From Lineus longissimus (Eukaryota; Nemertea; Pilidiophora; Heteronemertea; Lineidae), in the NCBI RefSeq assembly GCF_910592395.1, contig NC_088316.1, positions 20,462,001-20,526,000 on the forward strand: a DNA stretch of 64,000 bases, given 5' to 3'. The notes below the pieces were generated by a model, which saw only the letters and a program-made list of their open reading frames with translations, had not been told where the DNA came from and ran no database searches. The translations under genes were made by a program, and so were the position numbers. Within the stretch, counting starts at the first letter, position 1; each line of letters opens with the position of its first letter. Positions 1 through 14,550 of this stretch are shown here, one piece after another.

Positions 1-3000
1 TCTGATGATAATGCTCTTTAGTTGTTGTAGCTATTGAGTTTAAACAAGTGACGTTCACGCATGAAGGTTTCCGAGAAGCCACTGTTATAAAATTCGATCG
101 TGAAGGCAATCATCTATCGACAAAACTAAACGTGGTCGTCTGATGAAAGCTCCAATCCAGTTAGATGAGTTATTTCAACCGAAATTTAGCTGATATTGCC
201 TTTCAACCCCAGTATCAATCCACTGCCGACCTTAAAATGGCTTGCTGGCTCTCCAGGTCGTTCATGAATAAATTGGAGTGCCATTAATTTTTTAGCGTGC
301 TCTATTGGTAAGGTGTCTTGTCGTAAAGCAGGTCATATTTGTATACTGTATACGTTGAGTATAAAGTACGGTGAAATAGGAAAGTATACTCTGTATCCAC
401 TCGTACTCTCTGTAAAACTCATTACTATGATTATACCTACTTTCTCTTAACCAGATGTCTATTTGTTTCGATCCAATCCTTGTCGCACCGACAGAGGTTA
501 AGAATAGTGATCTTTTGATAGCCTGTGCATTATGGGAATGATATTATTGACGATATATCATCCCATATTCCACCTATGGGAGATTGCCACTTACTTGATT
601 AACCATGTGCAACTAGGTTAACCACAATATACTAGCTCACTCTTGTTAAACGAAATCCCACTGGTTGTTTCAGTAAGAATATTTTGCCTTTAAACATGGA
701 GCATGTCAGATCGATCAGTTAAGGTGAACTCAGTGTTATCATATCTTAGCCGTTGATTTCACCAGTTCTCTTATTGATCACTGAATTTGTTCAGACTTTA
801 TACTTTTAATGAATCCTGACGAACGCGACTGGAAAATATACAAGCTGCTGCATGATGTTTATCAACCAAACGTGATCCAATGTAACATTACCGAATTACC
901 GCCCTACAAATAGACGTTGTTTAAATGTTATTAATGTGCTTTCATTATGATTGTTTCCGCCTCATGCCTAGCACGTGCGTTAACTTACGTACTATTAGCA
1001 GGACCAAATCTAGCCTAAAAATTATTCCGGTAAACAAATAAACTCCGTATGACTGAGCGCATATTGTTTTCAGCTGAGAATAAAAGCATTACGTCTGTTA
1101 ATCCATGAAACTAAGCATTGTAAACATCAACAAACATATTTTTTTGTGGTGAGTGAAAAACATGATAAGTATTGCTTGGTTAGGAAATAATACTCGCCTA
1201 GCACCATACTATGACTAAGGTCAGTATTTGGGCCAGTTTATCAATTGGCGTTTATACGCTGGGATAATCAAATCAATTAACAAATACAGGGTGTCCAAAA
1301 TAACCTTTCAATTAGACTTATCTGGGATCCTGAAGAAAGGACCAACGTCTCTTTGATTTTGGTCAAATTTGGTCAGTTCGAATCTGTGTTGAAATCTCCC
1401 GGTCGGAAGAATATTTTTCGTCACAAGTTATTTATCACGCGATGTTCCTATAACTTAAGTCGAAATATCCCACCAATAACCTGGTCTCAATTGTGAGTTA
1501 CATCCCCCGATATCATTCAACAAGGTAACTCAATGTTGACAAGATATCAATACTGTTGCAATTAAGTTGGATGTATCTCAAAGAGATATTTCTATCATAA
1601 TGCTCCTAAGGTCACGCACAATAAAACAAGTTGGGCACAATATATCTGGCGCACTTTAAACCCAAGTCATCTTTGTTCATTAATGAACATATAAAATATT
1701 CCGTCCGCTTCGACCTAATCCACCCCAAGACAGTCGACACATAGACTACTAAGACGCATGCACTAATGAGTCTCCAGTCCCGATTATTCCCATGACCGGG
1801 ATTCCTTGGACACGATACTGAAACCCATCTACGCCATCAATTGCATTGGTAAAAACAAAGACAGTGTAACAAACTGGACGGTGTGGAAACATAAGTGAAT
1901 TCCACACTCATGTTGAAACGTTTGATTCAAACATACTCAGTCGTACTTTTTTTGTTGAAGTTAAAAAGCGAACGACTAAGAGTCAAATAACAGTACATGT
2001 GATATCTGATTGGTTGGTAAAAGCATGGTGGCCAGTAACGTGAGGGGAATGCTCCATATCTGTATCCTTTCGAGGTATTTCCAGCTTATGCAAGGGACAA
2101 ATTCTGTTCGTTCGGTAGAATGTTGATTCGATGTCAATAAAGAAGAATCTTGGATTCGTTTTACGAAAAGCTTCACCAGTTTCTTTGGACTGGGTGACCA
2201 AGCACATCTCAATGAAGATTTAAAAATGAAGTTTATTATAATAAACCATTCGGAGTTTAATATAGTGAAGATAATAGCATCGCTGAGACAAATTAGCAGA
2301 CACTGAGATCAAAGACACAACGTTGCCGGTAGCACTTTAGGGCTATATTAATTTCCTAAACCTAGTGATAAATTCTGTAATATGGTTTTCTCAGTGAGGC
2401 ACACTTCCCTACAGCAAAATTAACTAAAAGGTTTTATAGGCCATGCGCTTTGGAACCATTAAACCGCAATGGTTCTGAAGTAGGTCCTGAGAAGTTTGGA
2501 TTTCATTCATATGACACCATTTATCGTTCTGAAAGCCCAATAACCGTCTTAAAACGCCAGTTCTGTTATTGTCTATTCAAACATCATCAAATTTCATGAT
2601 TGATATATTTTAATCAATGATGACACAATTTTTAACAACTTCTCAATGGTGTTTTTCCGGGTAATACCCTCAGCATTGACAAATTTCAATTTTGTTTGAC
2701 TTCATTTTGTTTGGTGCCAGTTCAGATCAAACACCTCGCTACCTGACTATGTTTCATTTATTTCTTGCTCATAAGATATCTGCTTGTTCAATTATTACCC
2801 AGCTAAGTAATTACATTACGAAATTTCACGTATCATTTGTTTCTTAATCAAAATATATATTAACTTAGCGCCACCTCTATCGCACAATCGTTCCTGAGCC
2901 GTACGTTAAACATTGAAGCCTCGGTTGCCTTTTGAGTTTTTGTCCTAAGGGACTCCGTGGATAATTGCTTTTCTTCCACTTATTCTGCATTACGTTTAGA

Positions 3001-6000
3001 AAATTGTGTGCTGAATTTGGCCAGTGAAATTGTTCACTGATCACTGGTTGGTTAAGCTAGATATGATAATTTATTTTAAAACGGTTATTGCCAACTAAAC
3101 ATTTTTTTGGTACAAATAGAAACTCAAACCACTCCTAGTACCAGTGCTTCAGTTATCCGTCAAGTGACATCGGATTGCTGTTGTATAGTTCAACTCTCCT
3201 GTTAATACACATTTTGCAAGCGAATAAGGAAATATCATTAGCTTTCCAATTCACACGATAATTATTGGCAAGCAGCCCGGGAGGTTGCCACTTGATGCGC
3301 GTGTAATTGTCATTGTAGACATTAGCACAGTGACCATTGATTAATATGTGATCGTTACTCAGTAGGGTTTGAGTAAATGATGGTCGCTGGCCATGTCTGG
3401 AGGTGAATTGGGGGGTGGTACATGTACTTCCTTGAGGTAAAAGCAGCAGATACTAGTATGATTACTAACAGGACAATGATATGCCATTTCTAATACATTC
3501 ATATACCAATTGTACACTATCGCACATAATTCAGCATTCATCAATACTGCACATTGATTGACACGTTCATTCCTATTCGGTTCATGAAAAGCTTTTGTTA
3601 GGTCTTCGATCATGAAATCAGGACCTACGTCGATGTCAACTCTAGTCCAGTAAAATGTACTGCAATGCCCAGTGACGGTCTTGTAATTTCGTCTTGATTA
3701 TTTTAAATATTTTGGTAGATGCAAACCCCATGACTGCCTTTTTGATACCAAGGGACCCTGAGTTTTATTTTCTCATCAGCGGTGCTTGTGCTCAGATTGA
3801 TGATTTAGGCATGACATTTCTAGAACTAAAAATCACCGATGTGCATTCTGCACTATCAGCCGAAGCATTATAAGTGGCCGACTATGACTTTTGTGCCATT
3901 TCTTCCATATTCGCATGGTTTATGGGATATGTATCTGAGGCATCAGCTAGAGTCAACTTCAGGTATATACAGATGACTTTTGACAAAATCCCATTTCCTC
4001 CTGATTTAAACTATGACTGCATTCTAATTATTACCCTCCCCTTGCAGGATAAGTGGGCTTACTGAAAGAAGTAATAGGAATTCATCAAACAGGTTAGACT
4101 GTTCATATCATAACATTTTGGGTATCAGATATAAATCCTAGATGTTTTGTGCTAGTTTTGGCGACACCCAGTCGTTTATGCATTGTTTTTCTCGTTTGTT
4201 GAGAGTGATTAAGAATAGTTAGCCATTATTTAATATGCAGAACAATATGTGTTTTATTTTACGGCGTAATATTGTATACATATATGTTTGCATGTCTATA
4301 GTATAAGAACAATCTTTCAAATGATCAAGTCTGTTGCACCTCATGACCGTTACAGGATAACCTTATAAAGACCTGCGAATTATTTGACCAAACTGTCCAT
4401 CGGTCGAATTTGAATTATTTTCCGGATTTACTTTTTAATGCGCTGGCAGATCATAACATTTAGCTAAAGACCTGCATTCGTGAACTATTTAATCACTTCC
4501 TAAAACAGTACTAGGGCAGGCTTAGGTACTTTTAAGGGTTTACCTTGAGAATTAAGTTTACATGTTTCGATTTAAATTTATGTTTTTTTTCTGCATGTGA
4601 CTGTGCTTATTTACCAGGATTTCAATCTCGATGTGATTGTATTTCTCCACCTTGAACTTGTCTATAATTCCTTTAGAGTGTCAAGGCACATGACTCATGA
4701 CATCATCTGACTGGCTTAAAATCTTGACAGCTGAAACAAACAATCCTCGCCAGGCGAATCTCAAATTGACTCGCCAAAACAAATTTCTTGGTTACTTATA
4801 TTTGAAGGATTAAGAGGGCTAATAATCTTCTTCGTCATCAGCGGTCATTTCGATCTAAATGTCACACCAATGTCGCCATCAGCATAATAAAGTTATTTGT
4901 GTAACCCCAAATGACACGCTCTCAGTCAACATCTTCGAAGAAAGTACTGAATCCCTCTCATACATCAAGTCATACAAATAGTAAATGCTGAGAGTCAGCC
5001 GTTATTGATAAATGGACGTACTTTACCGACTCGACTCGCGGCTTGATGAAGACTAGTGAATAGTATCGACTAAGGCATAGACATTGTATTTTAGGCAGTA
5101 AGATATTGACTACCTACACTCCATAAAGCACTGGAGATGACAGCGAATGCTTGTTTATGAGCCCTACATCATGCTGAGACAACTGACATGGTACCCAGGG
5201 GGCCACCAGTCGTTAGTCTGGTGTCAAATCAAGAGATGGTGGAGATCGGTGTCTTTCGATATTCTAGATTTAATTAGCTCAGTTATTAGCTTCAATGGGC
5301 GGATTTTAGGAGAGTGGTTGTTTAGTGTGCCAGTCGATCAAGGACAAATGTACGCAATTGCACCGCATCATCTGATACCATCATGTCTGAGAATGGTACT
5401 TTTCCCCTCGAATCGATGACTTACAGCACCGAAGAAGCGTTCGCAGATGTTTAGGAGAAATGAATCTTCTACTTTCCGAAATATCTTTGCCGCACACCTT
5501 GTAAGATGATGTAGCATTGGTACCCTAGCTACGTAGCAAAGGCAGGATTGCTTATTAAGGACACTCTTGACGAATTTGTTGGATATAGCTGGATATAACA
5601 TTTCCACAAAATAACCTTGTAATACTAAAAGGAGACATTCAAATGTACATGGAGTAATCTACTAGGCTTACGTAAGTTCCTGATCACGTTTAATACGATC
5701 AATGAAGTGGCATTCATGTATTTTTGATATCGCGCAGCCATATCTATTAGTCCTTACATTGCCATGTTCGACAGGTACCCTCAAGAGACACTTGGTTGCG
5801 CCATTCCATGCTGCGTTATGGCTACAACAGTTCAACATAGTTACACAATGTCTTATTCTCCTCCCTAAGCTTGGGAAGGAGAATAACTTATCGCCAAGAC
5901 GTTCGCCTTTCCTAAGTTACTGATACAATGATGTAATCCTGAGGAAAAAAATAGAAATACTACTTAACAGAAAAGGGTATGTTTGTTTCCGTGGGAAGAC

Positions 6001-7032
6001 AAAATACCTCGTTGAGACGCTTTTAGTGATTTACTGCATTTCCGATGAAATATTCTCAGATAATCCGGAACATTTCTGTTTAATTATACCCAGCCGTGTG
6101 TTCCTACTTTGATGGATCATTCATTTTACCCTATACAACATTCCCATTACCTCTTGAACCGAAATGATGATACTACTTTTTCATGATTATCTTGGGGAAT
6201 TGTAGATAAGAGGATCGAGGGAGTTAGGATTTGAATTGTATTGTTACGTCACTGAATGTAATAATGGCCAAAAACCGGTTCTATTTGATGATATTAGTAA
6301 GCACAGTTATTACTTTGATAGACTTAGATATTGAATAATACTACATTCTAACATTCATATTCTGGAATGAGGAGAATTGCGTGCAAATACGCAAGCAGCA
6401 GCAACTTGGCTGCTATCTTGGAATGGTTCGACGTCTTTCACACGCTAAGACGCTGTAATTAGTCCAGTACCCACTTAGGACTAGTAGTCTGAAGGAATAC
6501 CAAAGGGCTTTTGCCTGTTCCTGAAGTCTGCCTTATTCAGTGCTATGTGCCTAGTCTCGCCAATTTGATGGGGGATGGGGGTCAAAGCAGTGATCACATA
6601 AATGTGCTAAAACCACCCCATTTGTATAAGGATAAAACCAGATTTTGATATTGGCAATACCAATAATCCTATTAATGTATTTACAAAATGAGAGGAAACG
6701 AAAATTAACCCTGAGGGTAGACATGGAACCCTTTCCACGTGAACTGTTATTATCATATTATTGCTTCATATGAACACACCCAAGAGCATAGAACCATGTC
6801 ATTCCCTTTTAACTGTACCAGCCATTATCGATCAGAAATGTCCTCTCGTTTTTAACATATCCTTCCTTTGTATAGATTATAACTCCATCCTTCGACTGGC
6901 TGCGGGTTTAGACTATCAAAGATTATATTATCTTGATACATACCGACTTCATGCTTTCCAAAGAGCCGCGGGATATAGGTTTCTTCTTTGAAACCTGGGT
7001 CGAATCCATTCTGGAAGAAACATGATCTTAGG
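1..7032. other. Non-coding sequence, no gene recognised
   Basis: AT-leaning sequence with only short, unrelated open frames on both strands and no recognisable domain. No exon of the receptor gene was found here. It may be intergenic or part of a long first intron. A lone mariner-like end-type string at 1286-1305 has no partner nearby. Confidence 0.6.
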
Positions 7033-7395
7033 TTGGTTCCCCTATTTGGGGCCCAATATTGGCGAAGGACTCTATATGCTGATCCTGTACTGAGCTGGTG
7101 CCCCTATTTGTGGCCCAATATTGGCGGAGGAGTCGATATGATGATCCTGTACTGGGCTGGTGCGCCTATTTGGGGCCCAATGTTGGAGGAGGAGTCGATA
7201 TGCTGATCCTGTACTGGGCTGGTGCCCCTATTTGGTGCCCAATTTTGGCGGAGGACTCGATATGATGATCCTGTACTGGGCTGGTGTGCCTATTTGTGGC
7301 CCAATATTGGCGGAGGAGTCGATATGCTGATCCTGTACAGGGCTGGTGCGCCTATTCGGGGCCTAATATTGGCTGAGGACTCGATATGATGATGA
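7033..7395. repeat. 62-bp tandem repeat, about 6 copies
   Basis: The block CCTATTTGGGGCCCAAT recurs at 7041, 7103, 7165, 7227, 7289 and 7351, an exact 62-bp spacing each time. Units differ by a few substitutions, such as GGGGCCC versus GTGGCCC and GCTGATCC versus GATGATCC. Because 62 is not a multiple of three, the open frame crossing the array shifts register in each unit and is not a gene. Confidence 0.95.
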
Positions 7396-10300
7396 TCAGC
7401 CTCGTTGTCCCCCATTAAGCGAGGGACTAACAAATTGTTTTGTGTGGCATAGAGATAAACTGTCTAGTAAGGTTGCCCTCTGTCAACCTAAGGTTTTTTG
7501 ATTGCAACGCAATTGACCATGGGCAGCGGCATTGTCAGCGGAAAGTTGACTTTCCAAATCGCTTTAGTTCACCACCAAAAACTTTGATAGCTTTCCGAAC
7601 TCATCGTGAGTCCATTACTTGCGATAATGGGTCTCCCAAATGAGTATGGCTCATCGGTCCTAAGTAGAATGTAGAAATTGGCTGTCCTCGGGGAGTCTAG
7701 GATATGAAGGCCCTGGCTTTTGCGCCGATCGTGAAAGGTAAGAAAGGATTTTAAACATTTGGGTTTCTTTCTTCTGGAAGAGGTGGGAGCCATTGCGTTT
7801 AACGGTGTCATTGTGAAATTGTAGGAAGCATGTCAAAATAGCTGCATCTTATCACCCTTTCCCGAGGATGGATTTGAACATTTTATTTGAATAAAACTTT
7901 GTTAGATCTGCCTAAGTGTGACGAGAATACGACACGTAATCTTCAAACCTCCTGTCATGAACTTGGAAGGTTGAAATATTGGCACATGATACCAAATCAC
8001 AATTTAAAAGTAGCAACATGATAACTGGGCGTCTCTGGTCATATTCTTAGCAGCTAATGGTACTTCAAGTTGCGTAAAATATGAATTCATGACAACGAAT
8101 GATTTTTACATAAAGTAATGAAATGTGACCGTTGAAACAGGAGACGTGTGGAGATGGTCTTTCGGATCAGTGGTCAGTTTTTATTTATTGAGAATTCGTG
8201 GACGCCATGGGAAGGTAACCCAACACATCATTTTAGCCAATTAGAAAGTTACCTTTGGACACAACGGGAAGGTATACCAACCCATTAATTAACCACAAAT
8301 TACCCAGATGCATTGAAGTTATCAGGTACATCAGCTGCATATTGTATTTCTTAATCTCGGGTAAAGCACAACGACGATGCAAAATGGTTACAATGGATTT
8401 ACTTCACTTAGTAAGAAGCTTTACTACTTCGTAGACTTTTTTGGGTCTCATCGTCACATTCTCCATCAACAGCCTTCCACAATTTCACAATGCTTCCGAT
8501 CAGAGCACGCTGTTCAAAACATGAGGATGTTCTCACATTCCTCCCTGATATCATGGTGTCGAGTACTCATCCTTAAAGGTCAGGTAAGCCAAGCAAAAGT
8601 ACAAATTCGTCTATAATCCTGGTTCCCGGTGGCGGGGGGGGGGGGGGGGGGGGGACAATTATTCTTTATCCAAGTGTATAACTGACAAAAGCTCTCGATA
8701 TGCTTTCTCGCCGAAACTACAATTGATATTATGAGGTACGAGCATTCAATCGGCATTCGTTCCATCCAAAGGCCTTGTCAACCTTTAAGGGAGCAACGAA
8801 TCATATTTTAATGTTTGTTCATTTACTCTGCTTACTTGAGCCACCTTGAATCCAGATGATGAGAGCGTTCTCCCTTCAAGACGCTGATGTGCTTCACTAG
8901 TCACTTCCATCTTCTAACGCTATTGTCCTCTGACACAGACACAGTGTTCTTATCTCGGCCCTGGATCGGCTTCTTTACCATCTGTATATCCTTCCTCCTG
9001 GCTTATTCAGGAAACAATCACATCGAAATATGACTCTTCCAATGCTATAATGACGATGTAGATACAATACGCTAATGTATCGCCAGTTGTCCCAGCTAAC
9101 CGTTTCAAATATGGAGTTCGTGTGACATCATGGTCGGTGAGACATCTGTTCATTGAGCATGCATTCCGCTCGCTGAACATTACGGTCATCCAGACCAAGT
9201 TCACTTGAAGTCAACCTTCTATGCGCCATTTTGCAACGTTCCTTTAAACACCCGTTTACTCAGCCCATCAATAAATATTGCTGTGCATCTTATATTGGCC
9301 ACCAATATGATTTCACATTACGTTTGCCGGAACCGCATTAGCTTTTATGTTTCGATCGGAAAGAAATGCATTATTTTCTTTTGACAATAACATAGGCTCA
9401 AAATCAGGTTCACTTAATTAAATGAAGTCGTGATACATTCGCCGTACTGAACTCAAGGTGGAAATGTCAACCCTGACATCATACCAATATAAGCCTCAAG
9501 CACATCGGTTTATCAGTATTGATGATAAAAGTAAATGGTAATATTAGGTTGTAAACCTTAAGCCGGACCTGTCTTCCAGCATTGATAAGAGACAGGAGGT
9601 AAAAATTGGCGTCTTCGTCACGAACCGGGTAACGCTGTAGTGGCACACGCAACACTGCACTATTGTAATAAAGGTGAAATGGTCCCTCATTCTCTAGAAT
9701 ATTAGAATATCTGCAGTCAAAGCAATAAGGAGTTGAAGTTCGTATACGAAAACAAGTAGGCACTGAGTGTCAGGAAAATCGGTTCCGGTGTGAAGATGTC
9801 GGGCTAATTGGACAAAACATAGAGAATCAAACGTTACTTTTGAGCAAGCAAAGAGCCTAGATTTCGATTCAATCGTACCACTTGTCAAGGCTCCGACAGT
9901 GCTAGATCACACCCTGACGGTACTTAGCCTTTCCCATTCGTAAAAACATGACAAGAGGCCTACTCTGTCGTCATGCGGCGGTGTGCTTCTTTGAGCTGAA
10001 TGAAAATCATCTAAACTGCTGGATGGCGCAGGTGCTTTTAGATAAATGTGTTTATAATGCAACGGTCGACATAGAAAATTCCATCAGTTCTCAGAATCAC
10101 CGCTGTATTTCAAGCCAGTCCAGACAGGCCGATGTAGGCTAAGCGTTCTGAAATTGCATTACGGTGTGCATTGCATAACAAGTAAGACTGTTTTCGGAGA
10201 TGAACGTTTGGCTAGTCATGAATCATGAAACTTTGTTATCTATTTTATCATCACATGGTAATTTGGTGGGCCTGTTTTTGCTTGAAACTGTAGTAATGAC

Positions 10301-13300
10301 GGTGGTGCCCTGAACTTGCGTTATCCATCATTTTGTTGGAATCCCTTCAACGTATGGAGTGGCTTACATTAGATGGTAGACTATGGGGACTAGAAAAAGG
10401 AAGCAACTGTTCTCTTAAACCACATGTGAATAATTCTTCTGTACAGACTCCCCAGTGGCATCGTTTTTTAACCGTGTCTGATAAAAGAATCGAGCTTTAC
10501 AAGAATCAATTCGTGAAATCTTCACAGAGCTATGTGCAAATGCAGCAAACGTGCCATTAGTTTCGCCACAAACTCAGATATATTGCTGATTAATATGAAC
10601 GGGTGACACTAGCCGCTGAGACGAATACTAATTGAAGATGAAGTGATGTCTGTTTTTGGTTAAATGGCCAACTATTCATCTTAAAAGGGCCATCAATCTT
10701 TACAATTGAAACAGTTTTTCGGAGTGTAATGGGTGTTTTGTAATGCACGTTTATTTTCATTTACTATTGTAACATGAGAATATCGTGTGTTGTCGCTGTC
10801 TTCATTGGAGGATTTCGAGTGCTTTCGATATTGGGAAGGTTTAATGGCGTTGACATATCATGATAATTTCCGTATTTTGATTATTCAGAATCAATCTTAG
10901 TTAGGTGAACAAGAGCGTTCCCAAGAAAGTTTACCATATTTCTTCTCAACAATCTCCTTACAACTGAATGACGTTGACTGCAGTTAAAGCGTGGCGCTTA
11001 CTTCGGTCACAGCATCAGTGAATCATGTTGAAACACAACCATTTAGATGAGGCAAGATAAACCGCTGTGAATAGTTGACTTCTTAGGTCATTAAGATCCA
11101 TCCAAATGATTATTTTCCATTGAAGTTCATCTGTTCCATCCCAAGCTAATCTAGACCAGGCACACATATTATACACGGCGATTCAAACGTTAATATACTG
11201 TTGTGATTTGCTCAAATGAGGCCGACGTCCCATGCGTCCTTCAATAAATATAAGCCGCGGCAAGCACGACATGTGTATGACAACTTGGGGCATTAGATGA
11301 TATCCAGGGCGAGATAGAACATCAACCTTGCGAGTGGAAGGTTTGAACTGATTGCATCCTCTGTGACTTCATTTACCCTATCCTCTTGCGAAGATCGATA
11401 AAAGCGACCTGATATAATGAATAAATTTTGCTTTGACAATAAAACCAAAATTTAATGAAAATTAGTCAACTGTGTATGAGAAGTCATCCGCTTGATACGA
11501 AACCGTAAACACTGTTTACACTCTGTGGCGCAGCTCGATGCGGTATGCATCAATGGAAGTCACATTGTCTTTGAAGAGATACTTTTTTGTCTATTTCGAT
11601 TGGGTTCTGCAAAAAGGATTCTGGTATTGGTGGCAAGATTCTGGGCAGCAGAGGAGGAGTCTTTTTATGGGATGAATCAATATATGCTGCTTCAAAAATC
11701 AGCCTCCAATGTCAATTAAGATTGACATTCTATTAGCAAGCTGTTTATCTTATACGTTGATCGAAGTTAATTACAAGACACGTCATTAATCCAACATCCA
11801 CCACTGTAAAAGTGCCTTTTCCATCTTTAGTCAGCTGGCATGAACAGAACGATAATGTGGCAGTTGTTATGGTCCTTGAGAACACATGGGACTGGCATGA
11901 CATCACAGAGTACAGACAAAAGTCAATAAACGAATCTGCAACAAAAGCATCCGACTTTGGTGTAATCGGTAAGCACGTGTATTGCTTTAGGGAGGTTGCA
12001 GTGCCATTTTAGCTAAGCAGTGTGATCAACATCGTTCTGATCTCCCTTGTAAATTTTGGGTATCACGACTTTGATTCCGGTTACCTCTGTAAGCATAGAT
12101 ATCGCGAAGTCCAATGTCGTCAATGCTATTCAATCAAGAGACCCATAAGTTAGTTTGTTGAAAGACATCGAGTTCGTTTTCTCTTTTAGTTACTTGGTTA
12201 CTGATGGCAAGTTGTCTTTATCGTAGCACTTAATTGTTCCGTTGAGTCGGCCACTGGCACCTCTTCCTTCAGCTGCCGGTGTCAATATCTTCAAATGGTG
12301 GATGACTGGGACATTTAATCATTCGTATTTGACCCAGTGATTGCTTCTCTTCGTAAATGTTGTCGAATATTTTGTCTTGGTCAGGAAGGACTCGTACAGC
12401 CTGAAGGAGAGATATGAGGCATTTCTGAGCTGATACTTGGACCTGTTATTACTGATAATCATGCCGTAGGACGTGGTAGGGTTCACCTTTGGTAAAAAAA
12501 GTCTTGACTGATGAACCTATGTCATTGATCTAATACCGTGGATCTGATATATAATTAGGGACGTGCTGGTTGCTGAGTATCAAGGGAGTTATGATGAGTG
12601 TGCCTTATTCGATCAGGTTTGAGACCGGTCGATACGTAACGTACAGGCAGCCGAAATGTGTTGGATTTCTGAGCTATTGTTTTTTCTGACGGAGTCGGAA
12701 TAAGCTCTACTAATGATTTATTCCTCCGTTTACCTTATCAAAATGAAAGATAACTGTTTAAGAATCGGTGACGCTAAAATTCGTTCTTGTGGGTCGATAC
12801 GCGCGATCTTCGCATAATAATAATGATTATTATCATAATTATTACAGGATGTTTCTAACAGAAGAAATGTGCCTCATGTCGAAGACGCACTAGATAATTA
12901 CTAACTAAAATTTGGTGGTAAAAGCAACGACGAAACCCTTATAGCGAGGATCATGAGGGCAGTGTGACTCAGCGTGTCGTGGATCTCTCAAGTTTCTCTA
13001 GGAATTCGACCCCACACTGCCTGAATACACTATTTAAGTGCTAGGTTACTTGTCTCAGCTGAGCTTTTAAATGGGTTTCATCTGCAACGAATTCACCCCA
13101 AAAGGCCAGGTTTGTCTGCATGGTTAACCTTCACATCCATCAGTAACAACTGGGCCCATCGTGAACAAACGATTACCCTTAGCGGCAATACCTAACAAAA
13201 GTAGCAAAGTACGTGTGAGCAAGAACATTAGGTCTGCCACGTCCGACGATTTGGCAGTTCTTCACCAACCTAACCAAATATATGGGGAAACAACTTGGAC

Positions 13301-14221
13301 TTTAACTATCAAGTCGTCACACTTATAACATAAGTGCCTAACTCATTTATTGTACTTTTGAGAAAATCAAAGAAAACCTATCCAATTTTTCAAAAAGCTT
13401 ATTTTCAATTAACCTTACAAAAGTATTTAACAACAGTGCAATAATAGTACAATAACAGATTTTGCCTCATATGGCTTACATAAGGCCTGAACTGACGTAG
13501 GCATAAATGCAACTAACAATAATTGGACAGAGGCACTTTCCATCACTGACTAAGGCATTTTCCCACATATGATGTAACATAGGCAGTTGTGCCTGTGGAA
13601 AAATGATTCTGCCAGAGAAAAATAATAGTAAGCCTGTATCTGAGAGAAAAATGCCGATGTCAAATGGTTGAGTTAGGCGAAAATGCTTGTTCTATGTAAT
13701 CTGCGACGTGATTGGTTGTTTGACTGAGGCATATAGTCCAGATTGTGTGGCTTACAAGGAGGAGCCAATTCTGTAAAAAATCTCAATTTGGCCAAAAAGT
13801 GAGTTAGGCACTCATTTGTGATAGCTTCGTCAAATCCGAACAGTTTAAGTGATAGAATATGACTTGATCGGCGCTGCTGCAGTCCCCTCGTTCGGAGACG
13901 ACACAAATGGTCAATCAGTGTTTGTGCGGCAGTGTTCCTCTTTTATCGTAACAAAGGGAATTAGATATTACAGATTCAATTACAACACCCTCTCTTCATC
14001 TACGCATTTGGCAAATTGAGTTATGCATTTTTAATGTCCACAAGGGTGCTTCTGAAATTAGACTTTTGATCAGAGAGAAGCGTGGCTCAGAGGTTGTTGC
14101 GGTGACGTGAAAATACGAGAACGCTTTATTAGCGTACATTAGATACTGTGGTGAAGGGCTTCGGTACAGGCAGATGTGCCCGACATAAATTTTACGAAAG
14201 TTTTACACAACATCTAAAGTT
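7396..14221. other. Non-coding sequence, no gene recognised
   Basis: Apart from the poly-G tract at 8634-8654 and an AAT/ATT-rich patch near 12828-12845, I see only short open frames of under 100 codons with no recognisable family and no convincing splice-bounded exon. Confidence 0.55.
8634..8654 (+). repeat. Poly-G tract of 21 bases
   Basis: An uninterrupted run of 21 G residues. Such a run could form a G-quadruplex. Its length is likely to vary between individuals and to be error-prone in sequencing. Confidence 0.95.
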
Positions 14222-14550
14222 GGGGGGGGGGGGGCTTTTTTTCAAGTCCAAAAAAGGTTTTCACTGGTTTTTTGTTTTCTGCTCAAAATGAACCAACATC
14301 ATCAGTCCCAAAACTTTTTTGACTTTGAAAATTTTTCAAAATTTTGAACTGACCGAATTTTGACTTGTTTTCCTGCTAACCCTTCCTTACCCTAACCCTG
14401 AAAAATTTCTAAGTACAAAAAAAATTTTCACTGTTTTTTTGTTTTCTGCTCCAAATGACCCAAAATCATCAGTCCCAAAACTTTTTTGAATTTGAAAATT
14501 TTTAAAGATTTTGAGGTGACTGAAAGTTGAAAAAATTTCAAGTCCAAAAG
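14222..14550 (-). repeat. AT-rich dispersed repeat with telomere-like cassette, copy 1
   Basis: Two internal units about 167 bp apart carry CTGCTC-AAATGA, ATCAGTCCCAAAACTTTT and GAAAATTTTT blocks. They are separated by CTGCTAACCC, CCTTACCCTAACCCTG and AAAAATTTC. The same modules occur in the opposite orientation at 24729-24966, 35851-36243 and 61350-61748. The copy starts with a 13-base G run. It has no coding capacity. Confidence 0.9.

Noticed and set aside
1286-1305. Tc1/mariner-type terminal inverted repeat (ACAGGGTGTCC)
   Set aside because: No inverted partner and no transposase remnant within several kilobases.
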